Source of the DNA: Mycobacterium sp. 852014-52450_SCH5900713
GTDB taxonomy: Bacteria > Actinomycetota > Actinomycetes > Mycobacteriales > Mycobacteriaceae
Direction of reading: 5' to 3'
Assembly (NCBI RefSeq): GCF_001667075.1
Contig: NZ_LZIL01000040.1
Location: 1 to 49,116 of the forward strand
DNA: 49,116 nucleotides
The position numbers and the translations under genes were made by a program. The notes beneath the pieces are model-generated. The model had not been told where the DNA came from. It made no database searches and saw nothing but the letters and a program-made list of their open reading frames with translations. Shown piece by piece: positions 1-11,159 of the stretch. The number at the start of each line of letters is the position of its first letter. The stretch's first letter is position 1.

Positions 1-2
1 CA

Positions 3-920
3 AAGTTGACCTGGCGCCCGGGGCGCTCGGGTTCCGCTACGACACCGGGCTGTATCTGCAGTTCCGCGCCGCCACCCGACCCGTTCGCGCCCGCGCCTCC
101 GCCCGACGGGCAGGCGCCGCCACCCCCTCCGCCGCCGTGGATGCCCCCGGTGGCACAGCCGGCCGCGGCCTCGGCCGACGGGCAGAATCCCGCCCCCTTC
201 ACCGGCACGCCGCCGTTCGGGCCGCCCTCGTTCGTCCCGAAAACCGGCTCGACGGTGGGTGTGGCCCAGCCGATCATCGTCAACTTCCCCGGAACGGTTG
301 AGGACGCCGGCGCGGCCATCAACGCCGTGCACGTCTCGTCCGTGCCGCCGGTGCCGGGCAAGTTCTACTGGATGACGCCGACCCAGCTGCGCTGGCGTCC
401 GCTGAGCTTCTGGCCCGCGCACACCGCGGTGACCGTCGACGCCGGCGGTACGGTGACCAACTTCCAGACCGGCGACACGCTGGTGGCGACGGCCGACGAC
501 GCCACCCACCAGCTGACCGTTACGCGCAACGGCACGGTGGAGAAGACCTTCCCGATGTCGATGGGCATGACGTCCGGTAATCACCAGACCCCCAATGGCA
601 CCTACTACGTGCAGGACAAGAAGGCGTCCGTGGTGATGGACTCCTCGACCTACGGGGTCCCGGTCAACTCGACCTACGGCTACAAGGTGACGGTGGAGGA
701 CGCGGTTCGCTTCGACAATGTCGGCGACTACGTGCACAGCGCGCCATGGTCGGTGGACGATCAGGGCAAGCGCGACGTCAGCCACGGCTGCATCAACATC
801 AGCCCCACCAATGCCAAGTGGTTCTTCGACAATTTCGGCCCGGGTGATCCCATCATCGTGAAGAACTCCAGCGGCGGAAACTACAAGAAGAACGACGGCT
901 CGGCCGACTGGATCAACTAG
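3..920 (+). CDS. L,D-transpeptidase, 3' part (LdtMt4/Rv0192-like)
   Basis: The gene enters from the left edge. Its product forms 3-3 crosslinks in peptidoglycan outside the membrane. From about position 80 the frame gives a proline-rich linker, a beta-sandwich-like domain, then a YkuD catalytic domain ending in the signature SHGCINIS, with the catalytic Cys codon at 789-791. A conserved histidine is also seen in YVHSAPWS. The tail is Trp-containing and ends at TAG 918-920. The family assignment is firm; the match to Rv0192 rests on the downstream gene order. Before about position 80 this frame has atypical codons (several A/T third positions), and frame 2 looks more coding there, so the true 5' part is uncertain (see findings). 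No N-terminal lipobox or signal is in the window. Confidence 0.85.
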   Translation, partial: KLTWRPGRSGSATTPGCICSSAPPPDPFAPAPPPDGQAPPPPPPPWMPPVAQPAAASADGQNPAPFTGTPPFGPPSFVPKTGSTVGVAQPIIVNFPGTVEDAGAAINAVHVSSVPPVPGKFYWMTPTQLRWRPLSFWPAHTAVTVDAGGTVTNFQTGDTLVATADDATHQLTVTRNGTVEKTFPMSMGMTSGNHQTPNGTYYVQDKKASVVMDSSTYGVPVNSTYGYKVTVEDAVRFDNVGDYVHSAPWSVDDQGKRDVSHGCINISPTNAKWFFDNFGPGDPIIVKNSSGGNYKKNDGSADWIN

Positions 921-932
921 CCTTCAGCCCAG

Positions 933-982
933 CAGACGCAAAATCGCCCATTCCGTCCCGGAACTGGGCGATTTTGCGTCTG
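933..982 (+). terminator. Long perfect hairpin after the transpeptidase gene
   Basis: CAGACGCAAAATCGCCCA at 933-950 is perfectly complementary to 965-982. Inside it TTCCG (951-955) pairs with CGGAA (959-963), leaving a 3-base loop and one bulged base. It lies 13 bases after the transpeptidase stop codon. There is no T-run, which is common for mycobacterial stem-only terminators. It could instead be a dispersed palindromic element. Confidence 0.6.
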
Positions 983-1023
983 TTCGCGAGTGCAAGCGGC
1001 TGGGGCTTTCGCCGGGCCGCGGA

Positions 1024-1045
1024 TTATGTATAGCATCATACATAA
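1024..1045. promoter_or_regulatory. TetR-type operator overlapping a likely -10 element
   Basis: TTATGTAT (1024-1031) and ATACATAA (1038-1045) are perfect 8-base inverted arms around AGCATC. The AT-rich site stands out in a GC-rich background. TAGCAT (1031-1036), a TANNNT -10 match, lies inside it, so a bound repressor would block the promoter. It is 22 bases before the start codon of the TetR gene, which suggests autoregulation of that operon. Confidence 0.65.
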
Positions 1046-1066
1046 GCCAGGCCCGAAGGAGCGGCG

Positions 1067-1644
1067 ATGCGCAGTCCACGCGAGCGGATGGTGATCTCCG
1101 CCGCGCTGTTGATCAGGGAGCGGGGCGCGCACGCGACCGCGATCTCGGACGTCCTCGAGCACAGCGGCGCGCCGCGCGGATCGGCCTACCACTACTTCCC
1201 GGGCGGGCGAACCCAACTGCTTTGCGAGGCGGTGGATTTCGCCGGTGAGCACGTCGCCGCGATCATCGCCGAGGCCGAGAACGGGCCTGAGCTGATGGAC
1301 ACCCTGATCGAGAAGTATCGCCGCCAACTGCTCGACAGCGACTTCCGCGCGGGCTGCCCCGTGGTCGCGGTTTCCGTGGAGGCCGGCGAGGAAGAGCGGA
1401 TGGCGCCCGTCGTCGAACGGGCGGCATCGGTGTTCGACCGCTGGACCGACCTGATCGCGCAGCGCTTCATCGCCGACGGCATCCCGCGCGCACGGGCTGC
1501 CGACCTGGCGATGCTGGCCACCAGCGCGCTGGAGGGCGCGATCGTGCTGGCCAGGGTGCGCCGCGACCTCACCCCCCTCGACGTCGTGCACCGCCAGCTA
1601 CGTGACCTGCTGTCGGCCGAGGCGAACAGAAAGGGCGTCCCGCG

Positions 1645-1648
<4 letters not shown>
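1067..1648 (+). CDS. TetR family transcriptional regulator (Rv0196-like)
   Basis: A 193-residue regulator. The N-terminal helix-turn-helix is visible around residues 20-50, with the typical TetR signature GSAYHYFPGGR. The C-terminal ligand domain ends with ALEGAIVLARVRRD, a pattern shared with the second TetR protein at 38945-39577, so the two are paralogues of the same subfamily. ATG 1067 is preceded by AAGGAG at 1056-1061, a good ribosome binding site. The stop overlaps the start of the molybdopterin oxidoreductase gene by four bases (ATGA), so the two are translationally coupled. The palindrome at 1024-1045 is the probable autoregulatory operator. The effector is unknown. Confidence 0.9.
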
Positions 1649-3874
<2,226 letters not shown>

Positions 3875-3891
<17 letters not shown>

Positions 3892-5860
3892 CCCGGCGCT
3901 GCGGCTCGAGGAACAAGCCGTCGTCCTCGGACACCTCGAAGGCGTCGTAGAACGCGTCCATGTTGCGGATGACGCCGTTGCAGCGGAACTCCGGCGGCGA
4001 GTGCGGATCGGTTGCCAACCGCCGGATCGCTTCCGCCTGACGGGATTTGGTGCGCCACACCTGGGCCCAGCCGTAAAACACCCGTTGCACTCCGGTGAGA
4101 CCGTCGATGACGGGCGCGGGCCGGCCGTTCAGGGACAGCTGGTAGGCCAGCAGGGCGATCGACAACCCGCCCAGGTCACCGATGTTCTCGCCGACGGTGA
4201 ATGCGCCGTTCACGTGGTGGCCGGCATCCAGCCCCCGGGGCGTGTACGCGTCGTACTGGTCGATGAGCGCTTTGGTGCGGGCGCCGAATTCGGCGCGGTC
4301 GGCGTCGGTCCACCAGTCCACCAGGTTGCCGTCCCCGTCGTACTTCGCGCCTTGGTCGTCGAAACCGTGCCCGATCTCGTGCCCGATCACCGAGCCGATC
4401 CCGCCGTAGTTGGCGGCGTCGTCGGCCTCGGCGTCGAAGAACGGCGGCTGCAAAATTGCTGCCGGGAAAACGATTTCGTTCATCCCCGGGTTGTAATAGG
4501 CGTTGACCGTCTGGGGAGTCATGAACCACTCGTCTTTGTCGACCGGGCCGCCCAGCTTGGCCAGTTCGCGGTCGTGGTTGACCGCGTAGCCGCGCTGGAA
4601 GTTGCCGTAGAGGTCGGTGCGGTCGATCACCACCTTGGAGTAGTCCCGCCACGTGGCCGGGTAGCCGACCTTGGCGACGAACTTGTCCAGCTTGGCCAGC
4701 GCACGCTCCCGGGTTTGCGGCGTCATCCAGTCCAGCTCGTTGATGGACAGCCGATACGCCGCCTTCAAGTTCTCCACCAACGCGTCGATGCGGGCCTTGG
4801 CGTCCGGCGGGAAATACCGCTGCACGTAGAGCTTTCCGACGGCATCGCCCATCAGGTGTTCCACCAGCGACACCGCCCGCTTCCAGCGTTCCCGGATCTG
4901 CTCTGCCCCGGTGAGCAGGCGGCCATAGAAGTCGAAATCCGCGGCGACCAGCTCGTCGGTCAGCCAGGACGCGCGGGCGCGGATCAACCGCCAACGGGCC
5001 CAATCCTTCCAGTCCGCCAGGTCGGCGCTGGACCACAGGGCGGCGAAGGCGGTGAGGTAATCGGGTTGGCGCAGAATGGTTTCCGCGAAGTCCTGCGGTG
5101 TGGCGCCCAGCGCGTTCACCCAGCCGGTCCAGTCGAAGCCCTTCCCTTCGGTCTGCAGCTCGGCGAAGGTGCGCAGGTTGTAGCTGAGCTCGGCGTCCCG
5201 CCGCTTGACCACGTCCCAGTGCGCGGCGGCCAGCTTGCCCTCCAGCGCCACGATGCGGGCCGCGGTCTCGGCGTGCGCGTCCGGGGTCCCGCCGTACACC
5301 AGGTGAAACATCCGCGCGATGTGACCGGGGTAGGCCGCCAGCACCTCGGCGTGCCGCTCTTCGCGGAAGTAGGACTCGTCGGGCAATCCGATGCCGGACT
5401 GGGTGACATGCACCAGATACCGGGCCGAGTTCTTGGCGTCGGTATCGATATACAGCGCGACGCCACCGCCCACTCCGGTGCGCTGCAGCGCACCCACCGC
5501 CGCGGCCAACGCGTCCGGGTCCGCGGCGTCGTCGATGGTGGCCAGCTCGTCGAGGAGCGGTTGCAGGCCGCGGCGCTTGACGGCCTCCTCGTCGAGGAAG
5601 CTCGCGTAGAGGTCGCCGATGCGTTGCTGATCGGTGCCCGGCGGGGCGCCCGTCTCGCTGGCCTCGATGATCAAGTCGCGCACCTGTTCTTCGGCGCGGT
5701 CGTAAAGGTGGCGGAACGCGCCGTCAGTCGCCCGGTCCGCCGGGATCTCGTAATCGGCCAGCCAGCGGCCGTTGACATGACCGAACAGGTCGTCTTGGGG
5801 GCGGGTGTTGGCGTCGACATGGCTCAGGTCGATCCCCGAGCGAATGGCCTCTACAGTCAC
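3875..5860 (-). CDS. zmp1: Zinc metalloprotease Zmp1, M13/neprilysin family
   Basis: A 661-residue M13 peptidase, close to the 663 residues of M. tuberculosis Zmp1. The zinc site is VIGHEIGHGFDDQG, with the third ligand in GENIGDLGGLS. The substrate-binding NAYYNPGMN motif lies upstream and the product ends in RVRIWN as in the M. tuberculosis protein. M13 enzymes cleave small peptides; in tuberculosis this protein has been linked to inflammasome suppression and phagosome arrest (literature). I place the start at GTG 5860 because GGAAGG lies just upstream and the protein then begins VEAIRSGIDLSH. A further 24 codons upstream are open but look non-coding. No signal peptide is visible. Confidence 0.93.
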
Positions 5861-5901
5861 CCCGCCATCCTTCCATCTTTGTCGGGTGCGACGATCGGGC
5901 C

Positions 5902-6558
5902 ATGTCCGACGGCGAGCGCACCGAGCCAGCAATCCAGGAAACGGAAGAGGCAGACCTCGCCGAACCCGACGAAGCCCTCGACGACGAATCCGAGGTCGCC
6001 GACGGCCCGATGTTCTCCCCGTACGGCATCGCGTCGGCCGTCCTGGGCGTGCTGTCGGTGGCCGCGATCGTGTTCGGGTTCTTCCTCTGGTCCGGGCATC
6101 GCGACGACACGGGTGAACGCCGCTACCTCACCCGCGTCATGCAAACCGCCGCCGACTGGACGGGCGTGCTGATCAACATGAACAGCGGCAACGTCGACTC
6201 CAGCCTGCAACACCTGCACGACGGGACGGTCGGCGAACTCAACACCGACTTCGACGCCGCCATGCAGCCCTACCGGCAGGTGGTGGAGAAGCTGCAGTCC
6301 AAGAGCGCCGGGCGCATCGACGCGGTGGCGGTCGAGGCCGTGCGCCACGACCTGGACACCCAGCCCGGCGTTTCCCGGCCCGTGGTCACCACCAAGTTGC
6401 CGCCCTTCGCGAGCCGCCTGGATTCGGTCATGCTGGTCGCGACGTCGGTCAGCGAGAACGCCGGAGCGAAACCGCAGACGGTGCACTGGAACCTGCGGCT
6501 CGACGTCGTCAACGTGGACGGCAAGCTGATGATCTCGGGACTGGAATCGATCCGATGA
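5902..6558 (+). CDS. omamA: Orphan Mce-associated membrane protein OmamA
   Basis: A 218-residue protein with an acidic cytoplasmic N-terminus (residues 1-36), one membrane helix at about 42-63 and an extracytoplasmic domain. This is the layout of Mce-associated (Mam) proteins. Its place after zmp1 matches Rv0199, reported as OmamA, which stabilises Mce lipid importers and is needed for cholesterol uptake through Mce4. The ATG has no clear ribosome binding site; GACGAT lies six bases before it, so the message may be leaderless. It overlaps the next gene by four bases. It shares a 41-base divergent promoter region with zmp1. Confidence 0.85.
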   Translation: MSDGERTEPAIQETEEADLAEPDEALDDESEVADGPMFSPYGIASAVLGVLSVAAIVFGFFLWSGHRDDTGERRYLTRVMQTAADWTGVLINMNSGNVDSSLQHLHDGTVGELNTDFDAAMQPYRQVVEKLQSKSAGRIDAVAVEAVRHDLDTQPGVSRPVVTTKLPPFASRLDSVMLVATSVSENAGAKPQTVHWNLRLDVVNVDGKLMISGLESIR

Positions 6559-7238
6559 GAAATTTGTGGCGCCTGCTCGCGTTCGACATCCTGGCCCCGG
6601 TGGCCGCGATCGCGGGGTTGCTGGCGATCGGCCTGATTCTGAGTTGGCCGCTGTGGTGGGTTTCGGCGTGCTCGGTGCTGGTGCTGTTGATCGTCGAGGG
6701 TGTATTGGTCAATTTTTGGCTGCTGCGCCGTGATTCGGTCAGCGTCGGTACCGATGACGACGCGCCGGGCCTGCGATTGGCCGTCGTCTTGCTCTGCACG
6801 GCCGCGCTGGTGGCCGCGGTGGTCACCGGATACACGCACTGGACGCGCTCGGACCGCGAGTTCAAGGACGACTCCCGCGACGTGGTTCGGGTCGCCACGG
6901 GCATGGCGGAGGCGATGGCGTCGTTCACCCCCGCCGACCCGAACAGCTCCATCGACCGCGCCACGGCGTTGATCGTCCCCGACCACGCCGCCGCGTTCAA
7001 AGAGCAGTACACGAAGACCAGCGCCGAGCTGGCCCAGCACAACGTCACCGCTCAGGCCGCGACGCTGGCGGCCGGGGTCGAGGCCCTCGGGCCATCGGCC
7101 GCCAGTGTGGCGGTGATCCTGCGGGTCACCCAGAACGCTCCGGGCCAGCCCGCCAGCCGGTCGGCGCCCGCGCTGCGGGTGGCGCTGACCAAGCACGGCG
7201 ACGCGTGGCTGGTATCGGACGTGCTGCCGATCAGGTGA
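6555..7238 (+). CDS. omamB: Orphan Mce-associated membrane protein OmamB
   Basis: A 227-residue protein with three predicted helices at about residues 8-30, 33-56 and 73-93, followed by a Mam-like extracytoplasmic domain (KDDSRDVVRVATGMAEAMAS onward). The ATG start overlaps the omamA stop (ATGA), so the two are an operon. It corresponds in position and size to Rv0200. The family assignment is by context and topology; the direct role is less well established than for OmamA. The gene abuts the convergent 3' end of the next gene with no spacer. Confidence 0.8.
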   Translation: MRNLWRLLAFDILAPVAAIAGLLAIGLILSWPLWWVSACSVLVLLIVEGVLVNFWLLRRDSVSVGTDDDAPGLRLAVVLLCTAALVAAVVTGYTHWTRSDREFKDDSRDVVRVATGMAEAMASFTPADPNSSIDRATALIVPDHAAAFKEQYTKTSAELAQHNVTAQAATLAAGVEALGPSAASVAVILRVTQNAPGQPASRSAPALRVALTKHGDAWLVSDVLPIR

Positions 7239-7790
7239 TCAGTTGGAGTCCGCCGAGCGCGTCGACTTCACCTTGACGAACCGGTCCGACAGTCGGCGCA
7301 TCCGGATCATCAGCGCGGCCGACGGGCTGGTGCTGCCGTCCAGGTAGGCGATGAGCTCCTCGGCGGTCACCCCGATGCGGGAGGCGAATTCCTGCTCGGC
7401 CAGGCCCGATCGGTCGATGAGCAGCCGCACGTGGCGGGCCACCTCGGCCCGTTCGTTGGCCTCCAGGTGGGTGCGGGCGCGTTCCAGCACTTCCCACAGC
7501 GCTTTGGAGATGCCGTAGGGGCGGGTGCCTTCGAGCACCTCTTCGACCTGGCGGGCGGTGCGCCCGAACGGATCGCGCTTCAAAGCCGCGGCGATACGCT
7601 TCCAGGTGGCGATGTCGCCGCCTTGCAGCGCGGCGCGAATGGCGGACGTCGGCCAGAACTCCACCGGCTGGTCGGCGTCTTGAACAGGTCCACTGCGAGA
7701 TCCACCGCCGGCGCCGCCCTCGCGCATGTGCGGATCGGGGCCCGGCCGGTGGGACGGCAGTGTGGAGCGTCGGTCAGGTGCCAACGTCAC
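7239..7790 (-). CDS. Conserved protein with C-terminal HTH-like region (Rv0201c-like)
   Basis: A 183-residue soluble protein. Residues 1-40 are low-complexity and probably disordered. The middle is helical. The last 60 residues (AEQEFASRIGVTAEELIAYL) look like a Cro/CI-type helix-turn-helix, in keeping with a regulatory role. The start overlaps the mmpL11 stop by four bases, so it is translated with the transporter gene. The position matches Rv0201c. A downstream in-frame start is possible because the N-terminus is poorly conserved in character. The function is unknown. Confidence 0.75.
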   Translation of the reverse strand: MTLAPDRRSTLPSHRPGPDPHMREGGAGGGSRSGPVQDADQPVEFWPTSAIRAALQGGDIATWKRIAAALKRDPFGRTARQVEEVLEGTRPYGISKALWEVLERARTHLEANERAEVARHVRLLIDRSGLAEQEFASRIGVTAEELIAYLDGSTSPSAALMIRMRRLSDRFVKVKSTRSADSN

Positions 7791-10700
7791 CTCGCCTCCT
7801 CCAGCATCGCTACGGCCACCGACAGGCAGCGCTGCCTGATCTCCTCCCAGTCCGGGTGGGCGTCGGCCTCGGACGACCCCTGCTCGTCGTTTAAATCACA
7901 GGGATCCGGATCAGCGAGGCGACGCACCAACTGGGTGGCGATCCATTCCCGCCTGGGCGACTGACAACAGTAATACCTGTCCATGCCGGCCAGCACCACA
8001 GCGGCGGTCTCGGGCTCCAACGTTTCAACCATATCGGCAAAGTCGGCGTAATCGCGGCGACTGTTACGGCACATGATGAGGTACCCCTTCAGCCGCAGCG
8101 TCTCGGCGCCGGTCGGGACCAGCAGCCGGTCGCCGGTGGGCAGCTGAACGTGGGTGGTTTCCACCGGGCTGCGGCGTTCGTACACCGGCCGGTCCGCGGT
8201 GTCGGTCTCGCTCTCCAGTGCGTCGATGGCGACCGAAAGCCGCCCTCGCCACAACGTGACCGGGTGGACGGGCCGGTCCGACCCCACGATCGCCTTGGCG
8301 ATGCCGTTGCGTGACGTCAGGCCACCGACGAGCTTCTTGGCCGTGCCGTTGGTGTGACCGTTGCTGCCGGTCCTGCGGTCGGCGGCGCCCACCGCGACGC
8401 CCGCCTTCTCGTCGTCGATGTTGACCTGGTGGGGAATCTGGCCGGGGTCACGGCCGCGATCCTGGTCCGGTCCCCGCAGCTGCGCGGCCTGCCGCTCCCT
8501 GGCGCTGCGCCCGCAGCCGGTGAACGCCAGCGGATCGGTCACGCAGATGGCGTCGGGCGCCAGGTGCTTGAGCTTGGCCGCCGACTTGAGCACCATCCGC
8601 AGGTCGGCGTTGGGCGCCGTCAGCGCCGATATGTCGTCGGGAATGACCACGACGTCGCCGAGATCGACCTCCGGCAGCGGCCGGTCGAAGTCGACCGACG
8701 GCAGCACGCGCGACAGCCACGGCGGGATCCACCAGTTCCACTGCGCGAACATCGCCATCAGCGCCGGCACCAAGACCAGCCGCACCACGGTCGCGTCCAC
8801 GGCGATCGCCACCGCACACGCCACGCCGATCTCGGCCACCAGCGGCATGCCGGCGAACGCGAAGCCGATGAAGACGGCGATCATGATCAGCGCCGCGCTG
8901 GTGATGGTGCGGGCGCTGGTGCTCACGCCGTACGCGACGGCGTCGCGGGTGTTGCCGGAATGCAGGAAGCGTTCCCTGATGCGGGTCAGCAGGAAGATCT
9001 CGTAGTCCATCGACAACCCGAAGGTCATCGCGAGCACCAGCGGGGGGACCGTGCTGTCGATCGAGCTGATCTGGGCGAACCCGAGGTCCTTCAGCCAGCC
9101 CCACTGGAACACCATCACCAGGCTGCCGTAGGCGGCCGCGACCGACAGCAGGGTCATCAGCACGCCCTTGAGCGCCAGGAACACCGAGTGGACCGAGAGC
9201 AGCAGCATCACGAACGCGATGAGCGCCACGATGGCCAGCACCAGCGGCTCGGTCTTGGACACCTGGTCGTCGAAGTCCTTGATCAGCGCGGTCGGGCCGC
9301 CGACGTCCACTCGTGCGGTTCCCCGGTCGGGCACCTTGGGCAGCTGCGCGCGCATCCAGCCGACGGTCTCGCGGGCGCGCATGTCCTCGGGGTCGACCGA
9401 CAACACCGCGGACAGCAGGGTGCTGCCGTTGTCCTCGGCGAATTGCGGCGGCGCCACCGAGACGATGTTCGGGGCCTGCGTCATCCGCTGCCGGATCGCG
9501 CTGATGGTCTGGCTGTGTTCGGGCGAGGCGGCCCCGCCGTCCGGGAAGGTGACGAGCACCCGAATCGGGCCGAGCGCGCCGGGGCCCAGGGCCTGGGCCG
9601 CCGCGCCCACCCCGGCGCGGATTTCGTGCGACGAGTCGAACTGGCGCAGCAGGCTGTTGCCCAACACCATCGAGGAGGCCGGTGCGGCCATGACGAGCAG
9701 GACCAGCGAGGCGGCCAGCGCCGATATCCACGGCCGGCGCATCACCCAGCCGATCCAGCGGTTCCAGAACCGGGATTGGGCACCCTCCGGCCCGCGCGAC
9801 CAATGCAGGAATGCCGATCGCTTGGCGGCCGAGCGTCCGAACGTCGCCAGGGCCGCGGGGGTCAGCGTGGTCGACGTCAGCATCGCGACCGCGACGGCCA
9901 GAATGGCGCCGGTGGCCATCGACTTCAGCGCCGGGGTGTTGATCACGTAGATCCCGGTGAGCGAGGCGACGACGGTCATCCCGGACAGCACCACGGCCAG
10001 CCCCGAGGTGGCCATCGCGGCATCGACGGCCTCACGCGGCTCGCGGCCGGACCGCAGCTCCTCGCGGAAACGCATCAAGATGAACAGCGAATAGTCCACG
10101 GCGAGGGCGATGCCGAACATGGAGACCGTCGAGGTCACGAACACCGACATGGTCGTGTAGGCCGACAGCAGGTAGACCAGGCCCATGGTGACCACGACCG
10201 TGCAGACGCCGAGCGCAAGCGGGATGGCCGCGGCGGCCAGCGAGCCGAACACCGCGAGCAGGACGATGAGGATCACCGGCAGGTTCCAGCGCTCGGCGGC
10301 GGCGATGTCGTGCTTGGTGTTCTGCGCCGCGGCGGCGGAGAGCGCGCCCTGGCCGATCACGTACAGCCGCACCCGCCCGTCCGCGGTCTGGCCGGGCTGG
10401 TCGCCGTTGACGCCGACCTTCTTGCGCAGCTGTTTGGCGACGTCGCTGGTGTTCCGCGAATCCAGCCGCAGCGAAAGCACGTACGGTCGGTCGGGTTGCG
10501 GTGGCCGCTGGGTGGGGTTGGGCACCTCCGAGACGCCGGGAACCTCGGCGGCGGTTTGCCTCAGCAGCGCGACCGCGTCGTTGATGTCCGAGTAGCTGGC
10601 GTCCGGGCGCGGGGCCGCCACCAGGGCGAGCGACGACGACCCCTGGTCGTGGTACAGCTCCTCGAGCTGATCGTGGACGAGCAGCGACTGCGAGCCGGCC

Positions 10701-10831
10701 ACCTCGAAACCGCCGCCGGTCAGATTCCCCGACTGCGTCAAGGCCAGATAGACCGCCGGAACCAAAGCCAGCAACCAGCCGGTGAAGACCAACCAGCGGT
10801 ACTTACGCAGGCTGCGGCTGAGGCGCATCAT
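7787..10831 (-). CDS. mmpL11: RND-type lipid transporter MmpL11
   Basis: A 1014-residue MmpL transporter with two repeats of one helix, a periplasmic loop and five further helices. The proton-relay Asp-Tyr pairs are in AVDYSLF and SMDYEIF. The C-terminal cytoplasmic tail of about 300 residues ends after a Cys/Arg-rich segment. In mycobacteria MmpL11 exports mycolate wax esters and long-chain triacylglycerols, and it has been proposed to work with MmpL3 in heme uptake. It is divergent from a haemophore-like gene, as in M. tuberculosis. Two adjacent ATG codons are possible starts. AGAATA at 10882-10887 is TATTCT on the reverse strand and a plausible -10. Confidence 0.93.
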   Translation of the reverse strand: MMRLSRSLRKYRWLVFTGWLLALVPAVYLALTQSGNLTGGGFEVAGSQSLLVHDQLEELYHDQGSSSLALVAAPRPDASYSDINDAVALLRQTAAEVPGVSEVPNPTQRPPQPDRPYVLSLRLDSRNTSDVAKQLRKKVGVNGDQPGQTADGRVRLYVIGQGALSAAAAQNTKHDIAAAERWNLPVILIVLLAVFGSLAAAAIPLALGVCTVVVTMGLVYLLSAYTTMSVFVTSTVSMFGIALAVDYSLFILMRFREELRSGREPREAVDAAMATSGLAVVLSGMTVVASLTGIYVINTPALKSMATGAILAVAVAMLTSTTLTPAALATFGRSAAKRSAFLHWSRGPEGAQSRFWNRWIGWVMRRPWISALAASLVLLVMAAPASSMVLGNSLLRQFDSSHEIRAGVGAAAQALGPGALGPIRVLVTFPDGGAASPEHSQTISAIRQRMTQAPNIVSVAPPQFAEDNGSTLLSAVLSVDPEDMRARETVGWMRAQLPKVPDRGTARVDVGGPTALIKDFDDQVSKTEPLVLAIVALIAFVMLLLSVHSVFLALKGVLMTLLSVAAAYGSLVMVFQWGWLKDLGFAQISSIDSTVPPLVLAMTFGLSMDYEIFLLTRIRERFLHSGNTRDAVAYGVSTSARTITSAALIMIAVFIGFAFAGMPLVAEIGVACAVAIAVDATVVRLVLVPALMAMFAQWNWWIPPWLSRVLPSVDFDRPLPEVDLGDVVVIPDDISALTAPNADLRMVLKSAAKLKHLAPDAICVTDPLAFTGCGRSARERQAAQLRGPDQDRGRDPGQIPHQVNIDDEKAGVAVGAADRRTGSNGHTNGTAKKLVGGLTSRNGIAKAIVGSDRPVHPVTLWRGRLSVAIDALESETDTADRPVYERRSPVETTHVQLPTGDRLLVPTGAETLRLKGYLIMCRNSRRDYADFADMVETLEPETAAVVLAGMDRYYCCQSPRREWIATQLVRRLADPDPCDLNDEQGSSEADAHPDWEEIRQRCLSVAVAMLEEAR

Positions 10832-11159
10832 TAACTGCTGGATTTCGTCACTCCCCGTGTATCGCGTAACGCGTGTTGGCGAGAATACCGCAGCGACCTG
10901 TGGATGATGTGAGCTTTCTAGTTCCTGAGCTGCAACGACGGCGTTGTTGCCAAGACGCTGCCAAGCCGTTGTGAGCCGGTGACCGGCGGGACTTTCCCCA
11001 CAGGGCCGCGCTCGGGCTGGCAGGGGTGCCGCCGGCGATGGCAGGATGTCGGATGGCCCGCGGAGCCCTGGGGAGTTCCGCTATCGATGAGGCCGTCCAT
11101 TGCAGCCGTTTGCGAGGTGTCGATGCTGCGTGCGACGTCGCAAACACTAAGGAGTTTCC
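10832..11159. promoter_or_regulatory. Divergent mmpL11/haemophore promoter region with a 5'-UTR hairpin
   Basis: This 328-base gap has no convincing gene. For mmpL11 a -10 (TATTCT, reverse strand 10887-10882) lies about 50 bases from the start. On the forward side GTTTGCGA (11108-11115) and TCGCAAAC (11138-11145) are perfect inverted arms, with GTCG/CGAC pairing inside. The hairpin ends four bases before the AAGGAG (11149-11154) of the haemophore gene, so it could control translation or be an operator. I see no clear iron-box. Confidence 0.5.

Noticed and set aside
917..1591. 224-codon reverse frame over the TetR gene and the upstream palindromes
   Set aside because: Antisense to a well-supported TetR gene, no promoter or ribosome binding site.
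8354..10834. 826-codon open frame antisense to mmpL11
   Set aside because: It mirrors the transporter codons and gives a His/Arg/Gly/Gln-rich product with no domain; this is the usual GC-rich shadow.
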